Of a stretch of 64,000 nt of DNA, positions 38,005 through 47,932 are shown piece by piece. Position numbers and translations under genes: made by a program. The notes beneath the pieces were generated by a model. That model ran no database searches and was not told the origin of the DNA. It worked only from the letters and a program-made list of their open reading frames with translations. The DNA comes from Buttiauxella agrestis ATCC 33320 (GTDB lineage: Bacteria; Pseudomonadota; Gammaproteobacteria; Enterobacterales; Enterobacteriaceae): contig NZ_JMPI01000070.1 in the NCBI RefSeq assembly GCF_000735355.1, positions 1-64,000 of the forward strand, in the 5' to 3' direction. Positions within the stretch are counted from its first letter, which is position 1. The number at the start of each line of letters is the position of its first letter.

Positions 38005-38080
38005 GTCGGATGACGCTGCGCTTATCCGACCTACATTGGACTCGTTTTTGTAGGTTGGATAAGCGTTAGCGTCATCCAAC
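38005..38080. repeat. BIME: two inverted REP units between hypD and hypE
   Basis: REP 1 (38005-38034) contains GTCGGATGACGCTGCGCTTA and TCCGAC; REP 2 (38050-38080) is the inverted TAGGTTGGATAAGCGTTAGCG with GTCATCCAAC. They are separated by a T-containing linker (ACTCGTTTTT). Together they form a bacterial interspersed mosaic element inside the hyp operon. Confidence 0.88.
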
Positions 38081-38089
38081 GAAAAGGTT

Positions 38090-39214
38090 TTATGCCTCGC
38101 ATTCCTGGCTGCGATATTGGTACCAGGCGGCGCAGGCTCCTTCGGAGGAAACCATCAACGCGCCAAACGCATTTTGTGGATTGCAGGCTTTGCCAAACAT
38201 CGGGCACTGATGGGGTTTGCAACGCCCAGTGAGCACATCGCCGCAGCGGGCGAGCGGGTCGTCGTAAACCTGCTGCGGAGCCGGTTTGAAATGATCTTCC
38301 GCATCGAACTGGCGATAGCCATCGGTCAGTTGCACGCCAGAATCACTGATGGTGCCAAGTCCGCGCCATTCAGCATCACCACACACGGTAAACACCTCTG
38401 AAATCGCCTGCTGGGCAAGATTATTGCCCGCATCGGGCACCACACGTTTGTACTGGTTTTCCACTTTGCTGTGCTGATGAATTTTTTGCTCCACCAGCAT
38501 CACCACGCCCTGCAATAAATCCAGCGGCTCGAAGCCAGCCACCACCAACGGGCGCTGATGCTGTGTCGCAATAAAATTATAGGCAGCCGTGCCAATCACC
38601 ATGCTGACATGACCGGGAGCGAGGAACGCATCAATACCGTTATCCGGCTGCTCGAGCAGGCTGCGCAACGTAGGAATCAAAGTAATGTGCTGGCAGAAAA
38701 AGTAAAAATTAGTGATGCCCTGCGCTTTCGCCTGTTGCAGCGTGATGGCTGTCGTCGGCATGGTGGTTTCAAAACCGAGGCCAAAGAACACCACTTTTTT
38801 GTCCGGATTCTGGCTGGCTAAAGCGAGCGCATCCATCGGCGAATACACCACGCGCACATCCGCGCCGCGTGCTTTGGCCTGCATCAGTGACCCATTTTTA
38901 CCCGGCACCCGCATCGCGTCGCCAAAGGTGCAGAAAATCACTTCAGGGTGGCTGGCGATTTCAATACAGGCATCTATGCGCCCCATCGGCAACACACACA
39001 CCGGGCAGCCAGGGCCATGAATAAATTCGATATTCTCCGGCAGAAGCTGGTCGAGGCCAAATTTAAAGATAGCGTGAGTATGCCCACCGCAGACTTCCAT
39101 TATGCGCAGTGGACGCTGTGCGGTGTACGGCAGTTTAGGCGCGCGTTCACGCAGCACATCAATAAGCTGCATGACTTTTTCCGGAGCGCGATATTCGTCT
39201 ACGAAATGCATCAT
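38090..39214 (-). CDS. hypD: Hydrogenase maturation protein HypD
   Basis: A 374-residue Fe-S scaffold on which, with HypC, the Fe(CN)2CO group is built. Conserved signatures are the [15 protein letters not shown] and [12 protein letters not shown] segments, [13 protein letters not shown], and the C-terminal cysteine cluster ([19 protein letters not shown]) that binds the [4Fe-4S] centre. Starts within the hypC stop (4-base ATGA overlap). Length agrees with E. coli HypD (373). Confidence 0.97.
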   Translation of the reverse strand: MMHFVDEYRAPEKVMQLIDVLRERAPKLPYTAQRPLRIMEVCGGHTHAIFKFGLDQLLPENIEFIHGPGCPVCVLPMGRIDACIEIASHPEVIFCTFGDAMRVPGKNGSLMQAKARGADVRVVYSPMDALALASQNPDKKVVFFGLGFETTMPTTAITLQQAKAQGITNFYFFCQHITLIPTLRSLLEQPDNGIDAFLAPGHVSMVIGTAAYNFIATQHQRPLVVAGFEPLDLLQGVVMLVEQKIHQHSKVENQYKRVVPDAGNNLAQQAISEVFTVCGDAEWRGLGTISDSGVQLTDGYRQFDAEDHFKPAPQQVYDDPLARCGDVLTGRCKPHQCPMFGKACNPQNAFGALMVSSEGACAAWYQYRSQECEA

Positions 39215-39471
39215 CCGCGTTCTTCCCCAAACAGCAGGCCACCGACGTCAGGTTCCACTTCAAACATATTCTGTAGCGCGTCGAGCGTGTCGCGAGCTTC
39301 GGCTTCATCAATAATAGCCATCGCAAAACCGACGTGAACCAGCACCCATTGGCCGATTTGCGCGTCGCCCACCAGCATCAGATTGACGTCTCGCTTGATG
39401 CCACAGACATCGACTTTGGCGCTACCGTCTGGCAAACGCTCGACGATTTGGCCCGGAATGCCTATGCACAT
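39211..39471 (-). CDS. hypC: Hydrogenase maturation chaperone HypC
   Basis: An 86-residue chaperone that carries the Fe(CN)2CO group and docks on the HycE precursor. Cys2 in [10 protein letters not shown] and the conserved histidine in VLVHVGFAM are present. Overlaps hypB by 10 bases and hypD by 4, the compact arrangement of hyp operons. Confidence 0.97.
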   Translation of the reverse strand: MCIGIPGQIVERLPDGSAKVDVCGIKRDVNLMLVGDAQIGQWVLVHVGFAMAIIDEAEARDTLDALQNMFEVEPDVGGLLFGEERG

Positions 39472-40325
39472 CGTTCAACCTCCAGCCAGTTCAGCCACTC
39501 TTCCATGCCTTCACCGCTGGTCGCAGAAACCAGAATGATTTCAATATCAGGGTTCACCTGGCGGGCGTAATCGAGGCATTTATCGACGTCGAACTGTAAG
39601 TACGGCAGCAGATCGATTTTGTTGAGCAGCATGAGGGAGGCCGCAGCAAACATATGCGGGTATTTCAGCGGCTTGTCTTCGCCTTCGGTAACCGAAAGCA
39701 CCGCCACTTTATGGCGCTCGCCGAGATCAAAACTCGCCGGGCAGACCAGGTTGCCGACATTTTCGATAAACAGAATGCCATCGCGTTCAAGCGGCAGGCG
39801 CTGCATCGCATCACGAATCATCTGCGCATCAAGGTGGCAACCTTTGCCGGTATTCACCTGAATGGCTGGCGTGCCGGTGGCGCGAATACGCGCGGCATCG
39901 TTCACGGTTTGCTGATCGCCTTCAATGACAGCACAAGGCACACGCCCAATCAGGCGTTTTAGGCTTTCGGTCAGCAGCGTGGTTTTACCGGAGCCTGGGC
40001 TTGAAACCAGGTTCAGCACCAGTTGTTGCTGTTTCGCGAACTGTTCGCGGTTATATACGGCGAGCTGGTTGTTTTTATCCAGCACGTTAAGTTCGATTTC
40101 CAGCATCCGGCGTTGCGTCATGCCCGGTGCGTGAGTGCCTGCGGCACCGTGACCATAATGCAAATCGCCTTGTTCATCGGCGGTTGGGGCAAACTTCACG
40201 CCGGTGATTGGCGTCAGCGCTCGCGCGGCTGGTGCGAAAGGTGCGCTACGGAAACCCGAGTGCGGGTTGCGCTCGTCGCCTTCTATATACAAGTTGCCTT
40301 CAGCGCAACCACAAGTACTACACAT
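39462..40325 (-). CDS. hypB: Hydrogenase nickel incorporation GTPase HypB
   Basis: A 287-residue GTPase delivering nickel to the hydrogenase large subunit. The N-terminal high-affinity nickel motif MCSTCGC (CxxCGC) is intact; the G domain has [13 protein letters not shown] (P-loop), the metal site around [16 protein letters not shown], and [10 protein letters not shown]. The frame is open 15 codons upstream, but 40325 reproduces the E. coli N-terminus. Overlaps hypA by 8 bases. Confidence 0.97.
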   Translation of the reverse strand: MCSTCGCAEGNLYIEGDERNPHSGFRSAPFAPAARALTPITGVKFAPTADEQGDLHYGHGAAGTHAPGMTQRRMLEIELNVLDKNNQLAVYNREQFAKQQQLVLNLVSSPGSGKTTLLTESLKRLIGRVPCAVIEGDQQTVNDAARIRATGTPAIQVNTGKGCHLDAQMIRDAMQRLPLERDGILFIENVGNLVCPASFDLGERHKVAVLSVTEGEDKPLKYPHMFAAASLMLLNKIDLLPYLQFDVDKCLDYARQVNPDIEIILVSATSGEGMEEWLNWLEVERCA

Positions 40326-40677
40326 GATTTGTCTCCTCGACTTCCAGACGTTTAATCTGCACGCCATCATCCGCCACGATGCGTAAATTGCTACCTTCGC
40401 AAAGCGGGCAGCGCCGAACCAATTGCGTTAGCAAAGTGATGTGCTGTTCGCAGTCGTAACACCAGCATTCCGCTTCTTGTTGGTGAATATGAAGCTGACA
40501 GCCTTCGGCTAATGTGTCGCGGCACACTAATTCGAAACAGAACTCCAGCGCGCTTTGCTCAACGCATGAGAAAGCGCCCACTTCAAGCCAGACTCCGGTG
40601 ACGCGAGTCGCGCCATGTTGGCGGGCTTGAGCTTCGATGAGTTCCAGTGCGCGTTGGCAGAGGGTGATTTCGTGCAT
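40318..40677 (-). CDS. hypA: Hydrogenase nickel incorporation protein HypA
   Basis: A 119-residue nickel metallochaperone. The nickel-binding MHE N-terminus and the zinc ribbon (CWCYDCEQ ... CPLCEGSN) are present. The start at 40677 follows GGAGGT at ideal distance; the longer open frame to 40737 would bury the essential His2, so it is rejected. First gene of the hyp operon, driven by the sigma54-type promoter at 40708-40723. Confidence 0.96.
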   Translation of the reverse strand: MHEITLCQRALELIEAQARQHGATRVTGVWLEVGAFSCVEQSALEFCFELVCRDTLAEGCQLHIHQQEAECWCYDCEQHITLLTQLVRRCPLCEGSNLRIVADDGVQIKRLEVEETNHV

Positions 40678-40707
40678 GTGACCTCCGGGGATATCTGGGG
40701 GAGGTAA

Positions 40708-40723
40708 TGCAAGGATGATGCCA
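40708..40723 (-). promoter_or_regulatory. Sigma54 promoter of hypABCDE-fhlA
   Basis: Minus strand TGGCATCATCCTTGCA matches TGGCACG-N4-TTGCW with the invariant GG/GC dinucleotides and correct spacing. The -12 element is about 30 bases before the hypA start. Corresponds to the known FhlA-dependent hyp promoter of E. coli. Confidence 0.85.
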
Positions 40724-40849
40724 GGGTTTATATCCATTTCTCTGACAGACCGAATTTATTCCGTTCACTGAAAGTTTACCGACACCTGAACTTACCGAAA
40801 CGGTGAACGGAAAATCACCATTCCAGGCATAAGCATAAACAATGCTGAC

Positions 40850-40886
40850 ATTCCCCCGTCAAACATGACGAAATGACATGTCATTA
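40850..40886. promoter_or_regulatory. Probable FhlA upstream activating site
   Basis: A perfect 14-bp palindrome AATGACATGTCATT lies at 40872-40885, directly preceded by CGTCAAACATGACG. CGTCAAA and AAATGACAT both recur upstream of hydN (49708-49722). E. coli FhlA sites lie in the same hycA-hypA spacer. FhlA binding is inferred from position and the shared motifs. Confidence 0.6.
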
Positions 40887-40944
40887 CTGTGGCTATTTGC
40901 TGACAATTAATACAAAACTCAATAATTTCAATAAAATACAATAT

Positions 40945-40960
40945 TGGCACGAAACGTGCT
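40945..40960 (+). promoter_or_regulatory. Sigma54 promoter of hycABCDEFG(HI)
   Basis: TGGCACGAAACGTGCT has the -24 TGGCACG consensus, a 4-base spacer and the -12 GTGC. Located 37 bases before the hycA ATG and about 60 bases from the palindromic upstream site. Confidence 0.88.
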
Positions 40961-40996
40961 CTGTAGACGCATCAGCAAAAACAGAGTGATTTAAAA

Positions 40997-41452
40997 ATGA
41001 ACATTTGGGAACTGAGCGAAAAAGCCGAATACATTGCCGACAAGCACCAGCGCTTGCTTACGCAGTGGCAACATTACTGCAATAGCTTGATTCAGGGCAT
41101 TACCCTTTCTAAAGCGAAGCTGCATCACGCAGTCGGGTGCAATCCAGATGATTCCCTGCGCTTCTTCTTATTTGACCATTTCGTCATTCACGTACGCCTG
41201 GCTGAAGGCTTCAACAGCCACACCATTGAGTACTACGTTGAGAAACGTAACGGCGAAGACAGAGTATTGATTGCTAAAGCAATGCTCGATGACGAAGGCC
41301 GCGTAGACAACAGCATCAGCAACCGTAACCGTGAAAGCGTTCTTGAGCATTACCTAGAAAAAATCCATCCGGTATACGAAAGCCTGTACAGCGCAGTTAA
41401 CACCGATACACCGGTATCGATGGGTCAACTGCAACAAAGCGCTCAGGTCTGA
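40997..41452 (+). CDS. hycA: Formate hydrogenlyase regulatory protein HycA
   Basis: A 151-residue cytoplasmic protein that in E. coli counteracts FhlA activation of the formate regulon. It aligns well with E. coli HycA (153): MNIWELSEKAEYIADKHQRL, CNSLIQGITLSKAKLHHA, GFNSHTIEYYVEK. First gene of the hyc operon; an 87-base spacer without recognisable features separates it from hycB. Confidence 0.95.
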   Translation: MNIWELSEKAEYIADKHQRLLTQWQHYCNSLIQGITLSKAKLHHAVGCNPDDSLRFFLFDHFVIHVRLAEGFNSHTIEYYVEKRNGEDRVLIAKAMLDDEGRVDNSISNRNRESVLEHYLEKIHPVYESLYSAVNTDTPVSMGQLQQSAQV

Positions 41453-41539
41453 TAGCCATGTTGGGTGTCGAAAACTGTCGAAACGGCAGCCGTCGGCACA
41501 GTTTCGTCAAAAATGATGATGTGATCTAAGGAAGACCTG

Positions 41540-42145
41540 GTGAATCGCTTTATAATCGCCGACTCCAAACTTTGCATGGGTTGCCATACCTGTGAGGCGG
41601 CCTGTTCTGAAACGCACCGCCTGCATGGATTGCAATCCATGCCACGCCTGAAAGTGATGCGCGACGCGAATGATTCCGCGCCGCAAATGTGCCACCAATG
41701 CGAAGATGCGCCTTGCGCGGGCGTTTGCCCCGCTAACGCCATTACCCGCGTCGATGGGGCTGTTCATCTGAATGAAAGCCTGTGCGTCAGTTGCAAACTA
41801 TGCGCCATCGCCTGCCCATTCGGTTCGATTGAATTCTCCGGCAGCCGTCCTATTCATATCCCGGCAAATGCCAACAGCCCGAAGGCACCACCAGCCCCTC
41901 CTGCACCTGCTCGCGTCAGCTCGCTAATCGACTGGGTGCCTGGCGTTCGTGCCATTGCGGTGAAATGCGACCTGTGCAGCTTTGATGAAGATGGCCCGGC
42001 GTGTGTTCGCACCTGCCCGACCAAAGCATTGCGCGTGGTTGATAACAACGACATTGCCCAATCAAGCAAACGTAAACGTGAACTGACTCTGGGCGCGACG
42101 CTTGGCGATCTCACCCTGTTTACCCAGCCTGAGGTGAAAAAATGA
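41540..42145 (+). CDS. hycB: Formate hydrogenlyase electron-transfer subunit HycB
   Basis: A 201-residue polyferredoxin that passes electrons from FdhF to the hydrogenase arm. Four [4Fe-4S] cysteine clusters are visible: CMGCHTCEAAC, CHQCEDAPCAGVCP, CVSCKLCAIACPFG, and CDLCSFDEDGPACVRTCP. The start is GTG at 41540; no ATG is available, and the N-terminus MNRFIIADSKLC matches the family and also HydN in this window. Overlaps hycC by ATGA. Confidence 0.95.
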   Translation: MNRFIIADSKLCMGCHTCEAACSETHRLHGLQSMPRLKVMRDANDSAPQMCHQCEDAPCAGVCPANAITRVDGAVHLNESLCVSCKLCAIACPFGSIEFSGSRPIHIPANANSPKAPPAPPAPARVSSLIDWVPGVRAIAVKCDLCSFDEDGPACVRTCPTKALRVVDNNDIAQSSKRKRELTLGATLGDLTLFTQPEVKK

Positions 42146-43950
42146 GTGCTTTTATCCTGATTCATTGGGCGCTGATAGGCTTTGCGCTCAGTGCAGTTCT
42201 GGCAGGTATCACGGCATTTAATAAAACCCTGAGCGGCGTGATTGCCGGCTTGGGTGGCGCGATAAGTTCGGTTCTGGTGCTGATTGCCGGTTTCGATGCG
42301 TTAACCGGATTTACCGGTATGGCGCAAGTCTGGCAGCTGCATTTACAGCTCAATGCTTTTAATGGCGTGTGGCTGGTGACGCTGGCTCTGCCTGGCCTGT
42401 TCATCTCTTTGTTTAACATCGACTGGCATCGTCATCACACTGTAAAAGCCAATGGCTTGCTGGTGAACCTGGTGATGGCGGCGGCGGTTGCAGCTGTGGT
42501 TGCTGATAACCTCGGCATGTTGGTGGTGCTGGCAGAAATCGTTGCGTTGAGCGGCTACTTCCTGACAGGCTGCCAGAAATCCGGGCAGCTTTGGTTCGCA
42601 CTGGGCCGCATCGGCACCGTGCTGCTGGCAATTGCATGCTGGATGCTGTGGAAACAGTACGGCACGCTGAGCTATTCCGAATTGCACCTGATGACCAACG
42701 GCGCACCGATTAGCTCCGTAGTCTGGCTGCTGGGTCTGGTGGGTTTTGGTTTGCTGGCAGGCATTATTCCGCTTCACGGTTGGGTACCGCAGGCACATGC
42801 CAACGCTTCTGCTCCGGCAGCGGCGCTGTTCTCCGCGGTGGTGCTGAAAATTGGCCTGTACGGCATCATGAGTTTCTCGCTCATCAGCAATGCAATGCCG
42901 TTGTGGTGGGGCATTCTGGTCGTCGTTCTGGGGATGATTACGGCGTTTATCGGCGGCCTGTACGCGCTGATGGAGCACAACATCAACCGCCTGCTGGCTT
43001 ATCACTCGCTGGAAAACATCGGCATTATTCTGCTTGGCCTCGGCGTTGGCCTGATGGGCCTGGCATTAAACGAATCTACGCTGGTTGCGCTGGGCATGAT
43101 TGGTGGTTTGTATCACCTGTTCAACCATAGCGTATTCAAAACCACGTTGTTCCTCGGCGCAGGCGCAGTCTGGTTCCGTACCGGTCATCGCGACATCGAA
43201 AAACTGGGTGGGATTGGCAAGCGTATGCCGCTGATTTCTATCGCCATGCTGATCGGCCTGATGGCGATGGCGGCTCTGCCTCCGCTGAACGGCTTTGCTG
43301 GCGAATGGGTGATTTACCAGTCGTTCTTCCATCTAGGCACCTTGCCGCTGTTTATCACTCGCTTCTTAGGCCCGATGCTGGCTGTAGGTCTGGCGATTAC
43401 CGGCGCGCTGGCAGTGATGTGTATGGCGAAAGTGTATGGCGTCACCTTCCTTGGCGCACCGCGCACTCCGGAGGCTGAAAACGCCACGTCCGCACCGTTC
43501 CTGATGAACCTGAGCGTGGCTGCACTTGCGGCATGTTGCGTGATTGCTGGTGTTGCAGCGCCATGGCTGATTCCGCTGTTGCAGAACGCTATTCCACTGC
43601 CGCTGGAAACCGCAAATACCACCGTTTCACAACCGATGATCACCCTGCTGCTGATTGCCAGCCCGCTGCTGCCATTCATTCTGATGGTGATTTTCCGTGG
43701 CGATCGTCTGCCAAACCGCTCGCGCGGCACGGCCTGGGTTTGTGGCTACGACCACGAACAAGCGATGGTGATTACGGCGGGTGGTTTTGCTCAACCAGTA
43801 AAAGCGGCGTTCGCGCCACTGCTGAAATTGCGTAAAACCCTGAACCCGGTGAAGTGGATGCCTGGCTGGCAGTGTGATTGCCTTGCCGGTACGTTCCGTC
43901 GCCTGGCAATGATCGAACTGGCCGTGTTGCTGGTTGCGGTTTGCGCTTAA
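42142..43950 (+). CDS. hycC: Formate hydrogenlyase membrane subunit HycC
   Basis: A 602-residue antiporter-like subunit related to NuoL/NuoM with about 15-16 hydrophobic helices. Characteristic segments are GIIPLHGWVPQAHANASAPAAALFSAVVLKIGLYGI (conserved lysine), LLAYHSLENIGIILLGLG, and YHLFNHSVFKTTLFLGAGAV. It anchors the FHL-1 complex to the inner membrane. Length is close to E. coli HycC (608). Confidence 0.96.
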   Translation: MSAFILIHWALIGFALSAVLAGITAFNKTLSGVIAGLGGAISSVLVLIAGFDALTGFTGMAQVWQLHLQLNAFNGVWLVTLALPGLFISLFNIDWHRHHTVKANGLLVNLVMAAAVAAVVADNLGMLVVLAEIVALSGYFLTGCQKSGQLWFALGRIGTVLLAIACWMLWKQYGTLSYSELHLMTNGAPISSVVWLLGLVGFGLLAGIIPLHGWVPQAHANASAPAAALFSAVVLKIGLYGIMSFSLISNAMPLWWGILVVVLGMITAFIGGLYALMEHNINRLLAYHSLENIGIILLGLGVGLMGLALNESTLVALGMIGGLYHLFNHSVFKTTLFLGAGAVWFRTGHRDIEKLGGIGKRMPLISIAMLIGLMAMAALPPLNGFAGEWVIYQSFFHLGTLPLFITRFLGPMLAVGLAITGALAVMCMAKVYGVTFLGAPRTPEAENATSAPFLMNLSVAALAACCVIAGVAAPWLIPLLQNAIPLPLETANTTVSQPMITLLLIASPLLPFILMVIFRGDRLPNRSRGTAWVCGYDHEQAMVITAGGFAQPVKAAFAPLLKLRKTLNPVKWMPGWQCDCLAGTFRRLAMIELAVLLVAVCA

Positions 43951-43960
43951 GGAGCCTGAG

Positions 43961-44887
43961 ATGAATACCATTTTCTTTTCGTTGATTCAGGCGCTGGTGT
44001 TATTTGCCGTCGCGCCGCTGTTGTCCGGTATCACCCGCGTCACTCGCGCCCGCATGCACAACCGCCGTGGGCCTGGCGTGATGCAGGAATATCGTGACCT
44101 GTTCAAATTGTTCAGCCGCCAGAGCGTGGCACCAGCCGCATCCGGCTGGGTGTTCCGCCTGATGCCGTTTGTGATGGTTGGCGTGATGCTGACGATTGCC
44201 ACCGCACTGCCGGTGGTGACGCTGTATTCACCGCTGCCGTCGCTGGGCGATTTGATAACACTCATCTACCTGTTCGCCATCGCCCGTTTCTTCTTTGCGA
44301 TTGCAGGTCTCGACACCGGTAGCCCGTTTACCGGCATCGGTGCCAGCCGTGAAGCGATGCTTGGTGTGTTGGTTGAGCCAATCCTGATTCTGGGACTGTG
44401 GGTTGCCGCGCAAGTGGCTGGTAGCACGCACATCAGCAATATCGCTTCCACCATTTATCACTGGCCAGCCGCACAAAGCTTAACGCTGATTCTGGCGCTC
44501 GCCGCCTGCGCCTTCGCCACATTTATCGAAATGGGCAAACTGCCGTTTGACCTCGCAGAAGCCGAGCAAGAATTGCAGGAAGGCCCATTGACCGAATACA
44601 GCGGTGCGGGTTTTGCAGTGCTGAAATGGGGCATTTCACTCAAGCAATTGGTGGTGCTGCAAATGTTCGTCGGCGTGTTCCTGCCATGGGGCCAGATGAG
44701 CGAATTTAGCTGGGGCGGCCTTGTCATCGCGCTGGTTCTGGCAGCCGTCAAACTGGTGCTTGGCGTGCTGATTATCGCGCTGTTCGAAAACAGCATGGCG
44801 CGCTTACGCATGCTGGAAACTTCGCGCATTACCTGGGCCGGTTTTGGCTTTGCCTTTTTAGCCTTCGTCTCCTTGCTGGCGGCGTGA
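43961..44887 (+). CDS. hycD: Formate hydrogenlyase membrane subunit HycD
   Basis: A 308-residue NuoH-like membrane protein with about eight helices. It contains HNRRGPGVMQEYRDLFKL and the quinone-site-related FIEMGKLPFDLAEAEQELQEGPLTEYSG. The ATG at 43961, preceded by AAGGAG, is used; the open frame from 43934 overlaps hycC. It connects the soluble hydrogenase module to HycC. Confidence 0.96.
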   Translation: MNTIFFSLIQALVLFAVAPLLSGITRVTRARMHNRRGPGVMQEYRDLFKLFSRQSVAPAASGWVFRLMPFVMVGVMLTIATALPVVTLYSPLPSLGDLITLIYLFAIARFFFAIAGLDTGSPFTGIGASREAMLGVLVEPILILGLWVAAQVAGSTHISNIASTIYHWPAAQSLTLILALAACAFATFIEMGKLPFDLAEAEQELQEGPLTEYSGAGFAVLKWGISLKQLVVLQMFVGVFLPWGQMSEFSWGGLVIALVLAAVKLVLGVLIIALFENSMARLRMLETSRITWAGFGFAFLAFVSLLAA

Positions 44888-44904
44888 TTTAAGAGAATTT
44901 ATCA

Positions 44905-46614
44905 ATGTCTGAAGAAAAGATTGGCCAACATTATCTCGCGGCGCTGCATAAGCAATTTCCTCATGCGGTGATCGACGAAGCGTGGCAGACCAAAGACCAA
45001 ATCACCGTCACCGTGAAGCTCAATATGCTGCCAGAAGTGGTGGAATGGCTTTACTACCAACAGGGCGGCTGGTTATCCGTGCTGTTCGGTAACGATGAGC
45101 GCCAACTGTGCGGCAACTATGCGGTGTATTACGTGCTTTCGATGGAAAGCGGCGTGAAATGTTGGATTACCGTGCGCGTTGAAGTTGACGCTGACAAACC
45201 GGAGTTCCCTTCTGTTACGCCACGCGTGCCTGCTGCGGTTTGGGGCGAACGTGAAGTGCGCGATATGTACGGCCTGCAACCTGTTGGCCTGCCGGACGAA
45301 CGCCGTTTAGTGCTGCCAGATGATTGGCCAGATGATCTGTATCCACTGCGTAAAGACAGCATGGATTACCGTCAGCGCCCGGCGCCGACCAGCGATCAGG
45401 AAACTTACGAGTTCATCAACGAACTGGGCAGCAAAAAGAACAACGTGGTGCCGATTGGCCCGCTGCACGTAACCAGCGATGAACCAGGCCACTTCCGTCT
45501 GTTCGTTGATGGCGAAAACATTATCGACGCCGATTACCGCCTGTTCTACGTCCACCGTGGCATGGAAAAACTGGCTGAAACCCGCATGGGTTACAACGAA
45601 GTGACATTCCTGTCCGACCGTGTTTGCGGTATTTGCGGCTTCGCCCACTCCACCGCGTACACCACGTCGGTTGAGAACGCGATGGGTATCGTGGTGCCAG
45701 AACGCGCCCAGATGATCCGCGCCATCTTGCTGGAAGTTGAACGCCTGCACAGCCACCTGCTGAACCTCGGCCTGGCTTGCCACTTTGTTGGCTTCGACTC
45801 AGGCTTTATGCAGTTCTTCCGCGTGCGTGAGATGTCGATGAAAATGGCAGAAATCCTCACCGGTGCGCGTAAAACTTACGGCCTGAACCTGATCGGCGGG
45901 ATTCGCCGCGATCTGTTGAAAGACGACATGATCCAGACGCGCCAGCTTGCCCAGCAGATGCGCCGCGAAGTGAAAGATCTGGTCGATATCCTGATGAGCA
46001 CGCCAAACATCGAACAGCGCACCGTCGGCATTGGTCGTCTTGACCCGCAAATCGCCCGCGATTTCAGTAACGTCGGCCCTATGGTTCGCGCCAGCGGTCA
46101 CGCCCGTGACACCCGCGCCGATCACCCGTTTGTCGGTTACGGTTTGCTGCCAATGGAAGTCCACAGCGAAACCGGCTGCGACGTGCTGTCGCGCCTGAAA
46201 GTGCGCATCAACGAAGTGTATACAGCGTTGAACATGATTGATTTCGGCCTTGATAACTTGCCTGGCGGCCCGCTGGCCGTAGACGGTTTCACTTACATTC
46301 CAAACCGTTTCGCGCTTGGTTTCTCTGAAGCCCCACGCGGCGATGATATTCACTGGTCGATGACTGGTGACAACCAGAAACTGTACCGCTGGCGTTGCCG
46401 TGCGGCGACGTATGCCAACTGGCCGACACTGCGTTACATGCTGCGCGGCAATACCGTTTCTGATGCACCGCTGATTATTGGCAGCCTGGATCCTTGCTAC
46501 TCCTGTACCGACCGCATGACGGTGGTCGATGTGCGTAAGCGCAAGACCAAAGTGGTGCCGTACAAAGAGCTTGAGCGTTACAGCATTGAACGCACCAATT
46601 CGCCGCTGAAATAG
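44905..46614 (+). CDS. hycE: Hydrogenase 3 large subunit HycE (precursor)
   Basis: A 569-residue fusion of a NuoC-like N-terminal domain (about 1-170) and the NuoD-like NiFe catalytic domain. Nickel ligands lie in RVCGICGFAHS and DPCYSCTDR. A 32-residue C-terminal extension begins MTVVDVRK, exactly after the DPCYSCTDR motif; the protease HycI removes it after nickel insertion. Same total length as E. coli HycE. The intact extension means the gene still depends on HycI, now encoded as a fusion. Confidence 0.97.
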   Translation: MSEEKIGQHYLAALHKQFPHAVIDEAWQTKDQITVTVKLNMLPEVVEWLYYQQGGWLSVLFGNDERQLCGNYAVYYVLSMESGVKCWITVRVEVDADKPEFPSVTPRVPAAVWGEREVRDMYGLQPVGLPDERRLVLPDDWPDDLYPLRKDSMDYRQRPAPTSDQETYEFINELGSKKNNVVPIGPLHVTSDEPGHFRLFVDGENIIDADYRLFYVHRGMEKLAETRMGYNEVTFLSDRVCGICGFAHSTAYTTSVENAMGIVVPERAQMIRAILLEVERLHSHLLNLGLACHFVGFDSGFMQFFRVREMSMKMAEILTGARKTYGLNLIGGIRRDLLKDDMIQTRQLAQQMRREVKDLVDILMSTPNIEQRTVGIGRLDPQIARDFSNVGPMVRASGHARDTRADHPFVGYGLLPMEVHSETGCDVLSRLKVRINEVYTALNMIDFGLDNLPGGPLAVDGFTYIPNRFALGFSEAPRGDDIHWSMTGDNQKLYRWRCRAATYANWPTLRYMLRGNTVSDAPLIIGSLDPCYSCTDRMTVVDVRKRKTKVVPYKELERYSIERTNSPLK

Positions 46615-46625
46615 ACGGAGTCACC

Positions 46626-47168
46626 ATGTTTAACTTCATCAAAAAAGCCATTAAAGGCGGCGTGGCCACCGAGTCGTACCCGCTACAACCGATAGCCGTG
46701 GATCCAAACTTCCGTGGCAAACCGGAACACAACCCGCAGCAATGCATCGGATGTGCGGCCTGCGTTAATGCTTGCCCTTCCAACGCGCTGACGGTGGAAA
46801 CCGATCTGGTGGCGGGGCAACTGGCGTGGACCTTCAACCTGGGGCGTTGCATTTTCTGCGCGCGCTGCGAAGAAGTCTGCCCAACGGCGGCCATCAAGCT
46901 TTCTCAGCAATACGAACTGGCCGTGTGGAACAAAGCCGATTTCCTGCAACAGGCGCGTTTTGACCTGTGCAATTGCCGCCAGTGCCACAAGCCTTTTGCG
47001 GTGCAAAAAGAGATTGATTACGCCATTGCGTTGCTTGAGCACAACGGCGACAAACTTGCCGAAGCGCACCGCGTCTCGTTTGAAACCTGCCCGGAATGCA
47101 AACGCCAGCAAAGCCTGGTCTCTTCCGACCAAATTGACCTTAGCCGCCAAATTAGAGAGGCCAGCTAA
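46626..47168 (+). CDS. hycF: Formate hydrogenlyase polyferredoxin HycF
   Basis: A 180-residue NuoI-like protein with two ferredoxin motifs, [12 protein letters not shown] and [12 protein letters not shown], plus extra cysteine pairs ([17 protein letters not shown]) towards the C-terminus that are typical of HycF. It transfers electrons between HycB and HycG. Its last base is the first base of the hycG ATG. Confidence 0.96.
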   Translation: MFNFIKKAIKGGVATESYPLQPIAVDPNFRGKPEHNPQQCIGCAACVNACPSNALTVETDLVAGQLAWTFNLGRCIFCARCEEVCPTAAIKLSQQYELAVWNKADFLQQARFDLCNCRQCHKPFAVQKEIDYAIALLEHNGDKLAEAHRVSFETCPECKRQQSLVSSDQIDLSRQIREAS

Positions 47169-47932
47169 TGAGTATGTTACTCGGCCCACGCGACGACAAC
47201 GGCATGCCAGTGCCAATGACGGTGGATGAGTCCATCGCCGCAATGAAAGCGTCGTTGCTGAAAAAGATTAAACGTTCCGCCTATGTTTATCGTGTTGACT
47301 GCGGTGGCTGTAACGGTTGCGAAATCGAAATTTTCGCTACCCTTTCACCACTTTTCGACGCAGAACGCTTCGGGATCAAAGTGGTTCCGTCGCCACGTCA
47401 TGCGGACATTTTACTGTTTACCGGCGCTGTGACTCGCGCTATGCGTTCCCCCGCGCTGCGCGCATGGGAATCAGCGCCGGACCCAAAAATCTGTATTTCC
47501 TACGGCGCATGCGGCAACAGCGGCGGCATCTTCCACGACCTGTATTGCGTCTGGGGTGGCACCGATAAAATCGTTCCTGTCGATGTGTACATTCCGGGCT
47601 GCCCGCCAACGCCTGCCGCAACGCTGTACGGTTTTGCGATGGCGCTGGGTCTGCTTGAGCAAAAAATTCATGCCCGCGAAGCCAGCGAAATGGATGCTCA
47701 ACCGGCGCAGATTCTCCACCCGGATATGGTTCAGCCATTGCGTGTGCGAATTGATCGCGAAGCACGTCGCCTGGCGGGTTATCGCTATGGTCGCCAGATT
47801 GCAGACAGCTATATGGAAAACCTGACCGCCGGTGGCGGCAGTGTTCAACAATGGCTGGCACACGAGAACGATCCGCGTCTGACGGAGATCGTCAGCAATC
47901 TGGAAGCACTAGTGAAGCAGGAGCGCGTGTAA
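47168..47932 (+). CDS. hycG: Hydrogenase 3 small subunit HycG
   Basis: A 254-residue NuoB-like small subunit carrying the [4Fe-4S] cluster next to the NiFe site. The cluster ligands are in [29 protein letters not shown], and [18 protein letters not shown]. Aligns end to end with E. coli HycG (255). TAA overlaps the hycH ATG by one base. Confidence 0.97.
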   Translation: MSMLLGPRDDNGMPVPMTVDESIAAMKASLLKKIKRSAYVYRVDCGGCNGCEIEIFATLSPLFDAERFGIKVVPSPRHADILLFTGAVTRAMRSPALRAWESAPDPKICISYGACGNSGGIFHDLYCVWGGTDKIVPVDVYIPGCPPTPAATLYGFAMALGLLEQKIHAREASEMDAQPAQILHPDMVQPLRVRIDREARRLAGYRYGRQIADSYMENLTAGGGSVQQWLAHENDPRLTEIVSNLEALVKQERV

